Below the pieces are notes generated by a model that was not told where the DNA came from, did no database searches, and saw nothing but the letters and a program-made list of their open reading frames with translations. From Pseudoips prasinana (Eukaryota > Arthropoda > Insecta > Lepidoptera > Nolidae), in contig OX621237.1 of assembly GCA_951640165.1 (NCBI GenBank), positions 1,550,001 through 1,614,000 of the forward strand: a stretch of 64,000 nucleotides of DNA, in the 5' to 3' direction. Position numbers and translations under genes: made by a program. Positions within the stretch are counted from its first letter, which is position 1, and every line of letters begins with the position of its first letter. Of the stretch, positions 39,436-50,092 are shown one piece after another.

Positions 39436-41689
39436 CTAGCTGGTGCCCGCGACTTCGTCCGCGACAATTTTGAATGATTACCAATGTAACTACTTACTTC
39501 TAGCTTAATCTAAAAAAAATACTTTTAAAAGAAATAAGCAATATAAATTTAAGAAAACGTAACCTATAAAGAACCTAGTTAAGAAATAAACTAAAGACTA
39601 CTTTGCTACTGTTATTTTAAAAAAAGACCCGATATCATAAACCCAAAAATATCAAAAATACATATCAATTGTCCTTAAGTAAAGTCAGTAAGTCAAATAA
39701 AGTAATATAATAATCAACGATGCATTAATCACCAAGGTAACTCCCATTAGCTTAGGTTGCACGGCATTAATAGGTCTAATATCACATTTTGTGAACAAAA
39801 CCATAGCGCGATCTAAAACGATGATTACACCATCTACTAACAAAAATATATCCTTGTAAAGTGGTAAAATTAAGATGTGGGCATATATCTTGGGTGAGAT
39901 TTAGGCGATCATCTTTTGATTCAGTTTTGGACTACCTTTTACTTCAAGCATTTATTTATTTTAACCGATATGTTAAATGAGTTCTGCGATCTGAAACGAT
40001 ATAAAAGCCATCGAGTTACAAAATTGTGAACTTGTAGATCAGTAAAATTAAGATGATATTTTTTGGGTGCGATCATCTCGACACGAACAATTTATACTAC
40101 GCTAACTCGAATTTTGGGTCAATGACTTTTTTAACCCAATTTTATTAAATTGACGTTTTTTAATATGTTATGAAAAATACCAAAAAAAAGAAGTTACAAA
40201 TCTTATAAAACGCTAAATCTTTACTTAGACGACAACAAACACAACATTTTAAGCAATAAGAAACGAATTTCTCTTTAATTTAAGTTGTCGTACATTTTTG
40301 GTGTTGACCTATTGAATCAGTTATGGCTTACCTTTTTTAACAACAAATTATTCCCTTGATTGCTTTATTTTTAACTGAAATACAAATTTACATGCTTTTA
40401 ACTCCAAAAAAAAAACAGTTTTTCATACAAATTTACATCCCCTATTTTAGTCGTCTTTAGGGGTGGAATTTCCAAAAGTCCTGATGATATATTTATAATG
40501 TTTAAATGAAAGGCGAAATACTAATTTTCATGCGTTTACCTTAAAAAATGTCACATTTTTCATACAAACTTCCATCCCCTATTTGTCACTCTAAAGGGCT
40601 GGAATTCCCAAAAATCCTGAAATATATATTTTTATATGAAAGGTCAAATACCAATTTTCATGAGTTTACCTTAAAAAATGACACATTTTTCATACAAACA
40701 TCCCCTATTTGTCACCCTACGTGGTAGAATTCTCGGAAATCCTGAAACACATACTTTTAATTTTTAACTAATGCTAAATACCAATTTTCATGCGTTTAAC
40801 TTAAAACTTGTTGGCACTGTTTTCATATAAACTTACATCCCCAATTTTACGACCTTGGGGGTGGAATATTCAAAAATCCTGAAATATATATTTTAATTTT
40901 TAACTGAAAGTCTATACACTAAAGCCATTAACATCAAAATTAAGCACTTTCATAAAATATTTCATCCCTTATTTTAATCCCTTAGGGGTGGTATTTTCAA
41001 AAACCCTTCTTCAGTGGATGCCTACGTCATAAAAGGTAACTACTGTCAAAATTCAAGTCCTAACTGCAGCCGTTTAGACTGTGCGTTGATATGTAAGTCA
41101 GGCAGTATAAAATTATATCCCCTATTTTCCGCCCTTGGGGGTGTAATTTCCAAAAATACTGAAGTAAATGCTATATATTTTTAACAGAAAGGCCAAATAC
41201 TTATTTTCATGCGTTTAACTTTAAAAATATCGCATGTTTCATACAAACTTACATCCCCTATTTTATGACCTTCGGGGTGGAATTTTCAAAAATCCTGAAA
41301 TATATATTATTTATTTTTAAATAAAAAGCCAAATTTCATGCGTTTAACTTAAAAATTGGGACTTTTTTTGGTACAAACTTACATCCCCTATTTTTTGCCC
41401 TTGGAGGTGAAATTTCCAAAAATCCTGAAACATATATTTTTTATTTTTAACTACAAGGCCAAATACCAACTTTCATGCCTCTAACTTCAAAAACGGCAAA
41501 GTTTCATACTAACTTCGCACCCCCGTTTTACCCCCTTAGGGGTTGAATTTCGAAAAATCCTTCCTTATTCCTTGTCTACATTATAAAGAAAACATCTGTG
41601 CAAAATTTCAACTTTCTAGGGCCAAGGGTTTGGGCTGGGCGTTGATGAGTCAGTCAGTCAGTCAGGACTTCTCTTTTTATTTATATAGA
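39436..41689 (-). mobile_element. Helitron-like element with internal tandem repeats
   Basis: On the minus strand it starts TCTATATAAATAAAAAGAG, then has repeated GACT (TCCTGACTGACTGACTGAC). It ends in a hairpin CGCGGACGAAGTCGCGGG, CACCAG and CTAG, and is inserted between A and T. That is the Helitron pattern. Its 2254 bp have no coding frame, so it is non-autonomous. The half near its start consists of nine units of about 130-160 bp (40422-41640). Confidence 0.65.
40422..41640. repeat. nine diverged tandem units of about 130-160 bp
   Basis: Units begin near 40422, 40556, 40686, 40820, 40950, 41108, 41238, 41364 and 41502. Each has a TTTCATACAAACTTACATCC, CCCTATTTT and GGGGTGGAATTTCCAAAAAT pattern, then CAAATACCAATTTTCATGCG. 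The fifth and ninth units share a different end (GTCAAAATTCAAGTCC / GCAAAATTTCAACTTTC, with GGGCGTTGATGAGTCAG at the end of the ninth). Confidence 0.8.
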
Positions 41690-41936
41690 TTTGTGTGCAT
41701 GAACATGTCTGTTTGTCCTGAGTCTGGGTGTAATTATCTATATAAGTTTGTATTTACAAAAGAAAAATAATATATCAGTTATGTAGTTATGTAGCATATC
41801 AGTTATCTGGTTTCCATAGTACAAGCTCTGCTTAGTTTGGGATCAGGTGGCCGTGTGTAAATAATGTCCCAGGATATTATTATTATTATATAAGAATATC
41901 GACAAATTAGGGTAGCTAAATGTGCTGGCGTCTGTA

Positions 41937-42322
41937 CAATAAATTCAACTAGGTAAATGACAACCATTTATAACACCCACTATGTGTGCAAATGATAAAT
42001 AACTTATCGTTTTCACACTGCATAATATTATTCATTATGAAGGTAAATTTAAACTGTCACCGGCGAACGAGCGAGTTGATATTCAAAACGAAATTATAAA
42101 CTTTAAACATACAAGTTACAACCAACTGTATACGACTGTGAACTTTGTGTGTCCAACTCATAGAAACATCTCGATATTATAATACATTTTAGACAGAAAA
42201 CAATTTATTTTTACAACAAGTCAATAAACTTTGCGGCCCACCTAAGGGCCAGTGGTTACCATACCGTACACGCACGCCACCCATCACAGTAGTGCATCAG
42301 TCACACGTTACTCCTACCTAAC
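41937..42322. other. no gene recognised
   Basis: Mostly AT-rich. 42225-42250 (GGCCCACCTAAGGGCC, GTGGTTACC) is a reverse fragment of the LINE tail type at 26290. Confidence 0.4.
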
Positions 42323-42383
42323 ATAATATCCTGGGACATTACTCACACGCGCCCATCTTATACCAAACTAAGCAGAGCTTGTA

Positions 42384-42523
42384 CAGACGCCAGCACATCA
42401 AGCTACCCCAATCTGTCAAATTTACCCAATTAAAAGTGAAACTTATGCTTTTGTGATAAAGTTGAAAATCTATAAAAGAAATTTGACAGATTGGGGTAGC
42501 TGGATGTGGTGTCATGGCGTCTG
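42384..42523. mobile_element. MITE-P copy inside SINE-B
   Basis: CAGACGCCAGCACATCAAGC to ..GGCGTCTG, 140 bp, with TA on each side. The SINE reads GCTTGTACTAT across the empty site in other copies. This proves the TA target duplication. Confidence 0.88.
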
Positions 42524-42602
42524 TACTATTGAAACCAGATAACTGACATACTACATATACGTAGGCAATACTTTTCTTTTGTAAAAACATACTTATATAG
42601 AT

Positions 42603-42876
42603 ATTTATAAGTACCTATGTTTAGATATTTATGCAGTAGGTAGTTTTAATCGAGACTACCTACTGCATACATTAGCGTGCAGTAGTCTCACTACATCAAT
42701 GTCTGATAAATGATTGGTGTCAGCATTATATTTTATGTCCGTTTTTTAGCCAACTACATTTTTAATGTTACACAAAGGAAAACCTGTCATTGGCCTTCCC
42801 TTTATATTGTATCATGTAAATTGTGTTATTATCTGTATCGCTGTTGGTTTTCTTAATAAATAAATAAAAAATATAC
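42603..42876 (+). mobile_element. A-tailed insert inside SINE-B
   Basis: About 274 bp ending in AATAAATAAATAAAAAA, which fits a 5'-truncated retroposed piece. It contains the hairpin GCAGTAGGTAGTTTT / GAGACTACCTACTGC (42632-42670). Source not recognised. Confidence 0.6.
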
Positions 42877-43042
42877 CAAGACTCAGGTCAAACAGACATG
42901 TTCATGCACACAAATATTTTTCCTGGATGGGAGTCGAACCCACGACCTGCGGCGTAATAAGCAAGTATCTACCAACTACGCCAACCGGCCTATAAATCAA
43001 ATAATACCTGGATTGTATTTCGGACGAGTAAGGCTGAATACT

Positions 43043-43292
43043 ATAATAATAATAATATCTAGGGACAATGTCACACAGATCATCCTAGCCCCAAACTAAG
43101 CAAAGCTTGTACTATGGGTACCAGGTGACGATATACATACTTATATAGACAGATAAATACTTATATACATAGAAATCATCCATGACTCAGAAAAAAATAT
43201 TCGTGCTCATCACACAAATATTTGCACTTACCGGGATTCGAATCCATGACCACCAGCTTTGCAGGCAGGAGCACTACCAACTAGGTGACCGT
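43043..43292 (-). mobile_element. SINE-A copy
   Basis: Body and reverse B-box GGATTCGAATCC region as in the other copies. The A-box side carries a 6-bp deletion (CTAGGTGACCG). Confidence 0.8.
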
Positions 43293-43419
43293 CAAATATG
43301 ACTATGGTGACTATGATAGTAATCATCTCTTAAAATATAACTCCATAAAAAGTAGAATTGAGGCGCTTAAAGCTAGATGCTCTCACCAGTTCGTAAGCGA
43401 TCGGCGATATATATTTTAA

Positions 43420-43563
43420 AAAAGGATTCCTACTGAGTTTTCTGGCAGTGTTTCTCAGTAGCTGCCAAGTCATGCACTGCACGGTAGGGTAAAAAAAATT
43501 GACGATTCCACACAAATGTAATATTTTAACGGAATAAACGACTTTTGAATTTTGAATTTTGAG
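43420..43563 (+). mobile_element. LINE-3 3' untranslated part
   Basis: GGATTCCTACTGAGTTTTCT, TCATGCACTGCACGGTAGGG and GGAATAAACGACTTTTGAA, with a TTTGAATTTTGAATTTTGAG tail. No coding part. A 5S-like SINE begins directly after it. Confidence 0.7.
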
Positions 43564-43790
43564 GTTAAGCAACTAGGCTCGCGGTCAGTCCATAGATAGG
43601 TGACCGCCAAAGTGGTTCAATTTCTGAGCATCTCCGTGCTTCGGAAGGCACATTAAGCTGTCGGTCCCTGTTTTAGTCATTAGACAACAGTCGTTAAGCC
43701 ATGTCAGAGGCCTACTTGGCGGCTTGAGTAACTCTGACACTAGAGTTACTACTACCCATACGATAAGCAAGCAAGCAAGTAGAATTCATT
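43564..43790 (+). mobile_element. 5S rRNA-derived SINE, best copy
   Basis: The head GGTTAAGCAACTAGGCTCGC and then GGTCAGTCCATAGATAGGTG, ACCGCC follow the 3' two-thirds of animal 5S rRNA (TTAAGCAGC..GGGC, GGTTAGTAC.TAGATGGG, GACCGC), in the same order and spacing. That region is the internal pol III promoter of 5S genes. The body has CTCCGTGCTTCGGAAGGCAC and CCTGTTTTAGTCATTAGACA, and the end has GCAAGCAAGCAAG repeats. It is not a 5S gene because the last part of 5S rRNA is missing. Confidence 0.7.
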
Positions 43791-44511
43791 GACGAACACA
43801 GTTCTCATCTGAGATCAACTAAATCCTTTCATAAATAAACATTGTTTGGTTCAGAAATGGTGTAAATAACTAGTTTTGTATTCGTCTAAAAAGCTTGCGG
43901 AACCCACAGTGTAGCCTTTTCGCTCATGGTCGGTATTATTTAGAACCATTAAATGTCACTTGCATAAATATCATCGGTTATTCCTGGATGGATTATAATA
44001 GTTGCAGGCATTTGTTCCATTAGGCTAGACGGATAAAAATGTCGCCTATTCCCAATGTTCCTCCAGACCAAAATAACTTTAAAAGTGGATAATCTTAGAC
44101 TTTATCGACAGGTGACGTTGTCAAAGCATCGTCTACAAGTGCACTTAGCTTGAATCTGTTTCCCATTTCAACTTACAGAATAGAGAACGAAACAGAACGG
44201 TGAGCAACTAACATTAAATAATCATATAAGAAATATTTCAGTTCAATTCTTCAATAATAGTTTTTATGGAAAAGTCTCACCAGTTTTAAAACAAACATAC
44301 ATGAGTGCAGAGATAAGTTGTCTAAGCTTTGTAATTTATTTACAAGTTTAATACGACAAAAATATTTTTTTGGTATCAATCTACTTCAATATAATGCAAG
44401 CATTATATTGATATAGTGCAGATATAGATGCATGATATAGTGTTCTGCATCAAAGTATCATATCATACCCAGTTAATGAATAGAATGGCTGCATTCTCCG
44501 ATCATCATCAT
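43791..44511. other. no gene recognised
   Basis: AT-rich; nothing supported. Confidence 0.45.
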
Positions 44512-44745
44512 CCTCACCATACTTACTTACTTATCGTATGGGCAGTAGTTACCCTAGTGTCGGAGTTGTTCAAGCCGCCCAGTCTGACATGGCTTAACGA
44601 CTATAGCCGGGACCGACTGCTTAACGTGCCCTCCGAAGCACGGAGACGCTCAGGAATTAAACCACCTTTGCAATCACCCATCTATGGACTGACCACAAGC
44701 CTAGTTGCTTAACCACGCCGATCACTTACGGACCAGTGACAGCCT
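44512..44745 (-). mobile_element. 5S rRNA-derived SINE
   Basis: On the minus strand the head GATCGGCGTGGTTAAGCAAC, TAGGCTTGTGGTCAGTCCAT and AGATGGGTGAT is kept. The body has CGTGCTTCGGAGGGCACGTT, and the end is a (TAAG)n-like repeat at 44520. Confidence 0.7.
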
Positions 44746-44764
44746 CTAGCTATGAGCGCCTCAC

Positions 44765-44945
44765 CCTCACCATCATATCAACCGCCGAAAAACGCCCACT
44801 GCTGGACAAAGGCCTCCCCCAAAGAACTCCACAATTGCCGGTCTTGCGCTATCCGCATTTCAAGCGACCCTCACAAGATCATCGGTCTATCTTCTAGGGG
44901 CCCTATCTTAGCTGCGTCTTTCAGTTCGTGGTCGCCACTCGATAC
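44765..44945 (-). pseudogene. RTE-like LINE C-terminal tail
   Basis: The minus-strand reading has WRPRT-like, TDDLVRVA-like and ..QQWAFFG-like pieces with several disruptions. The nucleotide blocks CACAAGATCATCGGTC and CACTGCTGGACAAAGGCC identify it. The open plus-strand frame over it is a shadow. Confidence 0.75.
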
Positions 44946-45524
44946 TGTTATATAATATTAAAGAAACGAAACTGAAGGTACTTGTATCAGTCAAACAAAC
45001 TCTGTAATTCAAAGCACGTCTCGCATCATAACACCATCACCCCCCATAAATCACTGAACTCCAAAACGCAAACATTTATTACATACACTAACATTTATTT
45101 AGGTAAGAAAGGGCAGGTATAATAAAAATGATCCAAATTATTACAAAGGTCATGTGAAGGCCGGCCCGGAACGCCCATCTCCCATTATACTCCCACTCCG
45201 GCAAATTACATCGTATTTGCTATTCACAATGCTCTGCTTGTGACCTATTTTGCTGCGATGGTATTTTTGGACAGGGCAGGGAACTGAACGTCTGTTCGAC
45301 CAAGTGTTATTCCTTTCCGCCACCTTTTTTATAGCACCGAAGTATTCGTAGTATTTGAAACATTGTGCTACCTTTGGAGCTTCAATAATCGGTTCCCAAA
45401 GAGAAATACTTGTGTCTAGCTTGGGTCAGCAAATCATAGAACTAGATTTTGCTCCAGGGTTGATACAGAAGTGTTAATAATTAAAATGAAAAAAATTTAT
45501 TTGAAATATATACATGTTGAACAT
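44946..45524. other. no gene recognised
   Basis: No recognised feature. Confidence 0.4.
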
Positions 45525-46070
45525 AAAGCTGATATAAGGAGACTCCGAAAAAAATAGTCAATGTACCGTCATTTATATAACGACCATAATAAATGAAGAA
45601 GGAGCCTCTGATCAAAATTACAGGCAACAAATAACGTAATTTACATGAACACCATATTATATTAATAAGGAGCCTCTGACAAAGTTTACAGTCGTGATAT
45701 ACCATAATTGATATAAATTGATAAATTAACATAATTAATATATTATATTAAGAAGGAATCTCCGAAAGAGTTTTCAGGCGTCATATACCATAATTAATAT
45801 AACAACCACATATTATTATAATATCAAGGAGCCTCTGAAAAAGTTTACAATCAACATATACTGTAATTGACACAGCAACCATAGTATATTAAGGAGGAGC
45901 CTCTAAAATTTTTACAATTAACATAATTATAGCGTAATTGACACGAAAACTATAGTATATTAAGGAGGAGATTCTAAATAGTTTACAGTCAATATATGTC
46001 GTAATTCACATAATGACTATATCATATTAAGGTAAAATTTTACAGTCAATACCTCTAAATCGTCATTGTG
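45525..46070. repeat. tandem array, 66-75 bp units, about 8 copies
   Basis: Units start near 45535, 45596, 45664, 45750, 45827, 45891 and 45962. They share AAGGAGGAGCCTCTGAAAAA, GTTTACAGTCAATATATACC and GTAATTGACATAACAACCAT. One unit is longer because of an internal duplication of ATTAATAT-type sequence. A further unit lies apart at 46785-46860. Confidence 0.8.
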
Positions 46071-46392
46071 ACTTGAGGACATAATATGTGTATGATTCTG
46101 TTAATTATATATTTATATTATTTGATTGAAAATCTCAAGTTCTGTCTAATACCACAATCCTTATGTGTACGCGAGGTTTCAGTCTGGATTTATTTAGGAA
46201 TTTTTCAATATTTCAAATATGTTTTCTTAGGATAAGTTGACATTAAACATTATTATATTACTAAAACTATTTCAAATATATTATTGATACATCCTTATCA
46301 AAGTAGAATGTATGAAATTATATAACACTAACTTATTTTTTTTTGGTTCTTCTTCATATCATTTTTTGACGAAAGCCGACGACGATATACCG

Positions 46393-46757
46393 TAATAATA
46401 ATAATGGCCGAATTTCGGCCGGGAGGCCATACTCAATGGAGATTAACCAATTGCGCAGGACATATTATAGTGCACATGTTTGTGCACAAACATAGGGGCA
46501 CTTTCTATTCCATCACTCTCATGATCCGATGGGACGACTACCGACACGACCGGAAAGAATTCAGGTACAGGACCGACGGCTTTACATGCTCTCCGAGGCA
46601 TGTGGGTGTAATATCGTCAACTTCCAGACTTTGGGCTGATACTAAAAAAGTTCATTTATAGAAAAATCCCAAAATAACTTTTTGGCTTGACCCGGGATTT
46701 GTACCCAGGACCTCATTATCTGTGGTTGAACACGCTTCCACTAGACCAACGAGACAG
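46393..46757 (-). mobile_element. SINE-C copy
   Basis: On the minus strand the head has TTGGTCTAGTGGAAG and a degenerate B-box GGTACAAATCC. The body has TTTCCGGTCGTGTCGG, ATCATGAGAGTGATGG and GGCCTCCCGGCCGAAATTCG. It separates the last unit of the tandem array from the rest. Confidence 0.75.
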
Positions 46758-46784
46758 TATAGACCGTAACTGATATACCGATCA

Positions 46785-46860
46785 CATAATTTTTTAGTAG
46801 GGACCTCTTGTAAAAGTTTACAGCCATACCGTAATTGACAAAACAGCCAAATTACCACAT
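46785..46860. repeat. detached unit of the 66-75 bp array
   Basis: GGGACCTCTTGTAAAAGTTT, ACAGCC and ACCGTAATTGACAAAACAGC match the units at 45525-46070. Confidence 0.65.
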
Positions 46861-46889
46861 TTATTTTATAGAGGTATGTCGTATATTTA

Positions 46890-46990
46890 AGAAAATAGTA
46901 GCGAAGTAGTCACCTCGCTACCAGTTCGTTCCTGGTTCGGGGTGGATTCCCGCATAGGACAAATATATGTGCTATAAGTGTTTCGATTTG
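46890..46990 (+). mobile_element. tRNA-like SINE head, decayed
   Basis: GTAGTCACCTCGCTACCAGT and TGGTTCGGGGTGGATTCCCG look like a degenerated A/B-box pair near to SINE-D. No body is recognisable. Confidence 0.3.
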
Positions 46991-47215
46991 TTTTGGTTGG
47001 TTGTCTAGGTGAACTTTCTGTCGGTTAAGTTCATGTTTGTAAACTTTTGCCCTAGTGTAGGAGGATTTATTTTCGGTTTATGAGTTGCGTAATTAACAGC
47101 TTACTGCCAAAACCACTTACGGACAGACTCTTGCAAGAACAACGATGGTTCAGCAGCTTTAACAGGAAGTTGGTTGATTCATAAAAATTTTGACTTGCAA
47201 CTGGCTTCAAAAAAA

Positions 47216-47439
47216 TAATATCCTGGGACATTATTCACATACGGCCATCTGATTCCAAACTAAGCAGAACTTGTACTATGGGAACCAGATAACTGATATA
47301 CACTACTTTTTTTGTAAATACATACTTATATAGATAATTACACCCAGTCCCAGGACAAACAAACATGTTCATGCTCACAAATATTTGTCCTGAGTGGGAA
47401 ACGAACGTGAAATGCAAGCTTTTGCTAACTACGCCAACC
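47216..47439 (-). mobile_element. SINE-B copy, B-box region deleted
   Basis: The body is complete from CCTGGGACATTATTCACATA. The head lacks about 20 bp around the B-box (GGGAAACGAACGTGAAATGC). Confidence 0.75.
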
Positions 47440-48114
47440 TTTGTTACCATTTTTTCAAATTTTATAAATAATCGTAATACGTATAAATTTATTACATCGC
47501 GGAAAATCTCTGAAAAGGAAATAAACTTTCTACCCTCATGTGGCAAACCATGTTCAAATAATAATTTAAGAGGAAGAAAAACATTAACATAGATAATATA
47601 TAGAAATAAAACCATTAAGTAACTTGGCACCAACTCAGCTCGAGGTGTCCAAACACTCACTGAATCCAAAACTCGGAGATTCAGAATCTTAAAGGGAAAA
47701 GTTGCAAAAAATGTTCACATCAGCTGGGAGCATAATTTTGTGTGTGTGTGTGTAAAAGCCACTTTCGTTACTTCCCCCTACTTCTGGGTACTTTCGGCTG
47801 CAGAGTTGACAAGTCCCAAACTCTGAAGATAAAACGGATGAATGTTGTTTTAATCAACACGTGAAAAAGTTGAGGATCTCGGTTCATCAGATTTTGAAAG
47901 ATATTTAAGAGACTTTATTTATGTTCTTAAAAAGGAATGGAATATCAACATACATTATGAATCAAAGAGTTTGTGAAATATGTTTGATATTTAAACAAAG
48001 ATTTTACGAAAGATGGGGAATTTTAATGTGTAGAACTAGAAAAGCTTCCACGGCTCAAAGGCGAATGTAAACTTTATGGAATTAATTATGATCAGAAAAT
48101 GGAAAGAACGTTCC
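47440..48114. other. no gene recognised
   Basis: Includes a short GT run near 47741. Frames here have no motif. Confidence 0.4.
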
Positions 48115-48260
48115 ATACATACACAGACTCACGCCTGTTTCCACCCTTCTGGAAACAGGCGTGAGTCTGTGTATGTATATATGCAGAGATAACAGATTTC
48201 TATTGCCACAATCGTTGCACTCACCTTTTGCCTCGTTTGCTCTCATTATATTCTTCATAC
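48115..48260 (-). mobile_element. LINE-5 tail with snap-back end
   Basis: 48150-48260 is a reverse LINE-5 tail. Its terminal ACAGACTCACGCCTGTTTCC is repeated in inverse to give perfect 29-bp arms (48115-48143 and 48150-48178) around a 6-base loop. Confidence 0.7.
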
Positions 48261-48355
48261 ATGGTCGCTTGTTAAAGGTACTTCAGAGCTGGCCTTTCTT
48301 GAGAACATCTCCGACTTGGTCAGTGAATATTCAACCAGGTCTTCCCCTTCTGATA

Positions 48356-48668
48356 TCTATACATATAATAAAATCGTAGGAAAGTCAAAACTGTACATTA
48401 AATATTTTTTTAAAAGGATACTTGGGGCGTGATCTTCAATCGATATCGAAGCCAAAAATATAGTTTTTAGAATTTTTGTCCGTGTGTCTGTATGTATGTC
48501 CGGGCTAAACTCAAAAAGTACTGCATGGATTTACTTCAAATTTTGCATGAATATTACTAAGATATCGGGTCAACATATAGGCTACATATTGTCACGCTAT
48601 CACCTACGGGGGAGGAACTATGAAAATTTATGAATTTTAACGCATGTAAAACCGCGGAGCACAGCTAG
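48356..48668 (+). mobile_element. Helitron-1 copy
   Basis: 313 bp from TCTATACATATAATAAAATC to a diverged hairpin ACGCATGTAAAACCGCGGAG, CACAG and CTAG. The stem is weakened by substitutions. Confidence 0.83.
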
Positions 48669-48689
48669 TGTTGAATAGAGTAACTTTAA

Positions 48690-48850
48690 GACGCGATTCG
48701 ATATATTTTTCTGTACGCGTGGCTCAACTACTGTTAACACAGATGGCACAAAGCCGCTCAGAAATGACACCACTTTGATGGTCACCCATTAATAGACTGA
48801 CCCCGTTCGTGGTGCTTCACCTCAATAACTCGAACCAGTGAGTGCTACTG
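48690..48850 (-). mobile_element. 5S-like SINE, decayed
   Basis: GGTCACCCATTAATAGACTG and AAGCACCACGAACGGGGTCA (reverse strand) retain the head order, and GCCGCTCAGAAATGACACCA the body. Confidence 0.45.
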
Positions 48851-49096
48851 GAACAACATACATATACATAATTTCCTTAATCCGATACTGATGATGATAA
48901 CTGAATATTAGAAGGACAGAAAAGTGTATGCCAATAGAAATATAATATTACTGAATCGTTGCATGTCTAATTAAGGTTAATTATAAAATTATTATTAAGT
49001 AAGGTTAAAAAAGTGTAAAACGAGCGCGTCTCGCCATTAAACGTAAAAGTTTGGCGAGTATATAGTGTTAATTGTAAAATTGTTATGTCTGTATAT

Positions 49097-49128
<32 letters not shown>

Positions 49129-49499
49129 GAATCGATAAAATTTACATTTTTACCAGTAACTACTAAGTAAACTACTTCGAAAGAGATTACCTACATATTT
49201 GAGCCGTTTGGATTGGAGACGCTGGGGCTATGGGATCCCGGAGCGCGGAAATATCCGCGAAATATTAAAACGCTTGGTCGCCAATTTGAATGGAATATTT
49301 TACTAATTATTTAAAATATGCCCGTACTCAAAATCTTAAGAAAATATTTCATTAAAAATCCTTTGATTTGACAATAAACGCAACGGCTAAAATGATTTTC
49401 TTAATAAAGGTATTCACGTCAGACAAATTGATGAAGTACTGAAACTTTTAATCCAACCGAAAATATCGCTGGACCTGATAACAGTTTGGCTGCATAATT
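48851..49499. other. A-tailed remnant, otherwise empty
   Basis: 49000-49130 (CGAGCGCGTCTCGCCATTAA, AAATAAATAAATTAAAAA) looks like the tail of an unclassified retroposed sequence with an A-run. The rest has no feature. Confidence 0.4.
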
Positions 49500-49765
49500 C
49501 ATAGCTACTATTTTAAATTTCGATACTTAAACCTAGATATGATCTCCTTGACAATAACATAATATAGGCTAGCTTAATATCATTACTATTATAAAATAAA
49601 ACTTATTGTACATTTTTTCATACAAACCGTGTACCTAAATATCTATAATAATGTACCTATAAATAATTATAAATTAATTATATATTACTACAAACATATT
49701 CTGACTACTTAAAAGCGCTTTTTTAAAGTCTACGTGAATAAAAACCTTTTTTATTTTATTTAAAT
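49500..49765 (+). mobile_element. LINE-4 3' tail
   Basis: GATCTCCTTGACAATAACAT to GTCTACGTGAATAAAAACC and T-rich end, about 260 bp. A Helitron-1 follows directly. Confidence 0.7.
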
Positions 49766-49766
49766 A

Positions 49767-50092
49767 CTAGCTGTGCCCCGCGGTTTTACCCGCGTTAAGT
49801 TTTATAAATTATCATAGCTCCTCCCCCGTTGGTGATAGCGTGATAATATGTAGCCTATATGTTGACCCGACCTCTTAGTAATATTCATGCACAATTTGAA
49901 GTAAATCCATGGAGTACTTTTTGAGTTTAGCCCGGACATACATACAGACAAACAGACACACAGATAAATTCTAAAAACTATATTTTTGGCTTTGATATCG
50001 ATTGTAGATCACACCCCAAGTATCCTTTAAAAAAATATTCAATCAATCTACAGTTTTGACTTCCCTACGATTTTATTATAATTATGTATAGA
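49767..50092 (-). mobile_element. Helitron-1 copy
   Basis: 326 bp on the minus strand, from TCTATACATAATTATAATAA to the hairpin CGCGGGTAAAACCGCGGGG, CACAG and CTAG. It has AATCGATATCAAAGCCAAAA inside. Confidence 0.85.

Larger units (their letters stand above)
39371..41887 (+). mobile_element. SINE-B split by a Helitron
   Basis: The head ACGGGCCTGTTGGCGTGGTT lies at 39371-39425. The body resumes with TTTGTGTGCATGAACATGTC at 41690 and ends CCCAGGATATTATTATTAT. The B-box segment is lost at the left break and replaced by a short TA-rich stretch. Confidence 0.75.
39274..41934. mobile_element. MITE-P split by a SINE-B
   Basis: The left half (39274-39346, CAGACGCCACCACATCAAA to GTAAATCTATA) and the right half (about 41888-41934, GACAAATTAGGGTAGC to TGTGCTGGCGTCTG) are the two halves of one MITE-P, with TA outside each end. 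Intact copies such as 42384-42523 read through the break. Confidence 0.75.
42323..42990 (-). mobile_element. SINE-B with two insertions
   Basis: SINE-B pieces lie at 42323-42383, 42524-42602 and 42877-42990, in the correct order. The head, with the reverse of GGTTCGACTCC, is at the right. A MITE-P is inserted in the first gap and a sequence ending in AATAAATAAATAAAAAA in the second. Confidence 0.8.

Noticed and set aside
43564..43620. 5S rRNA gene
   Set aside because: Only the internal part of 5S rRNA is recognisable, and a SINE body common to several copies follows.
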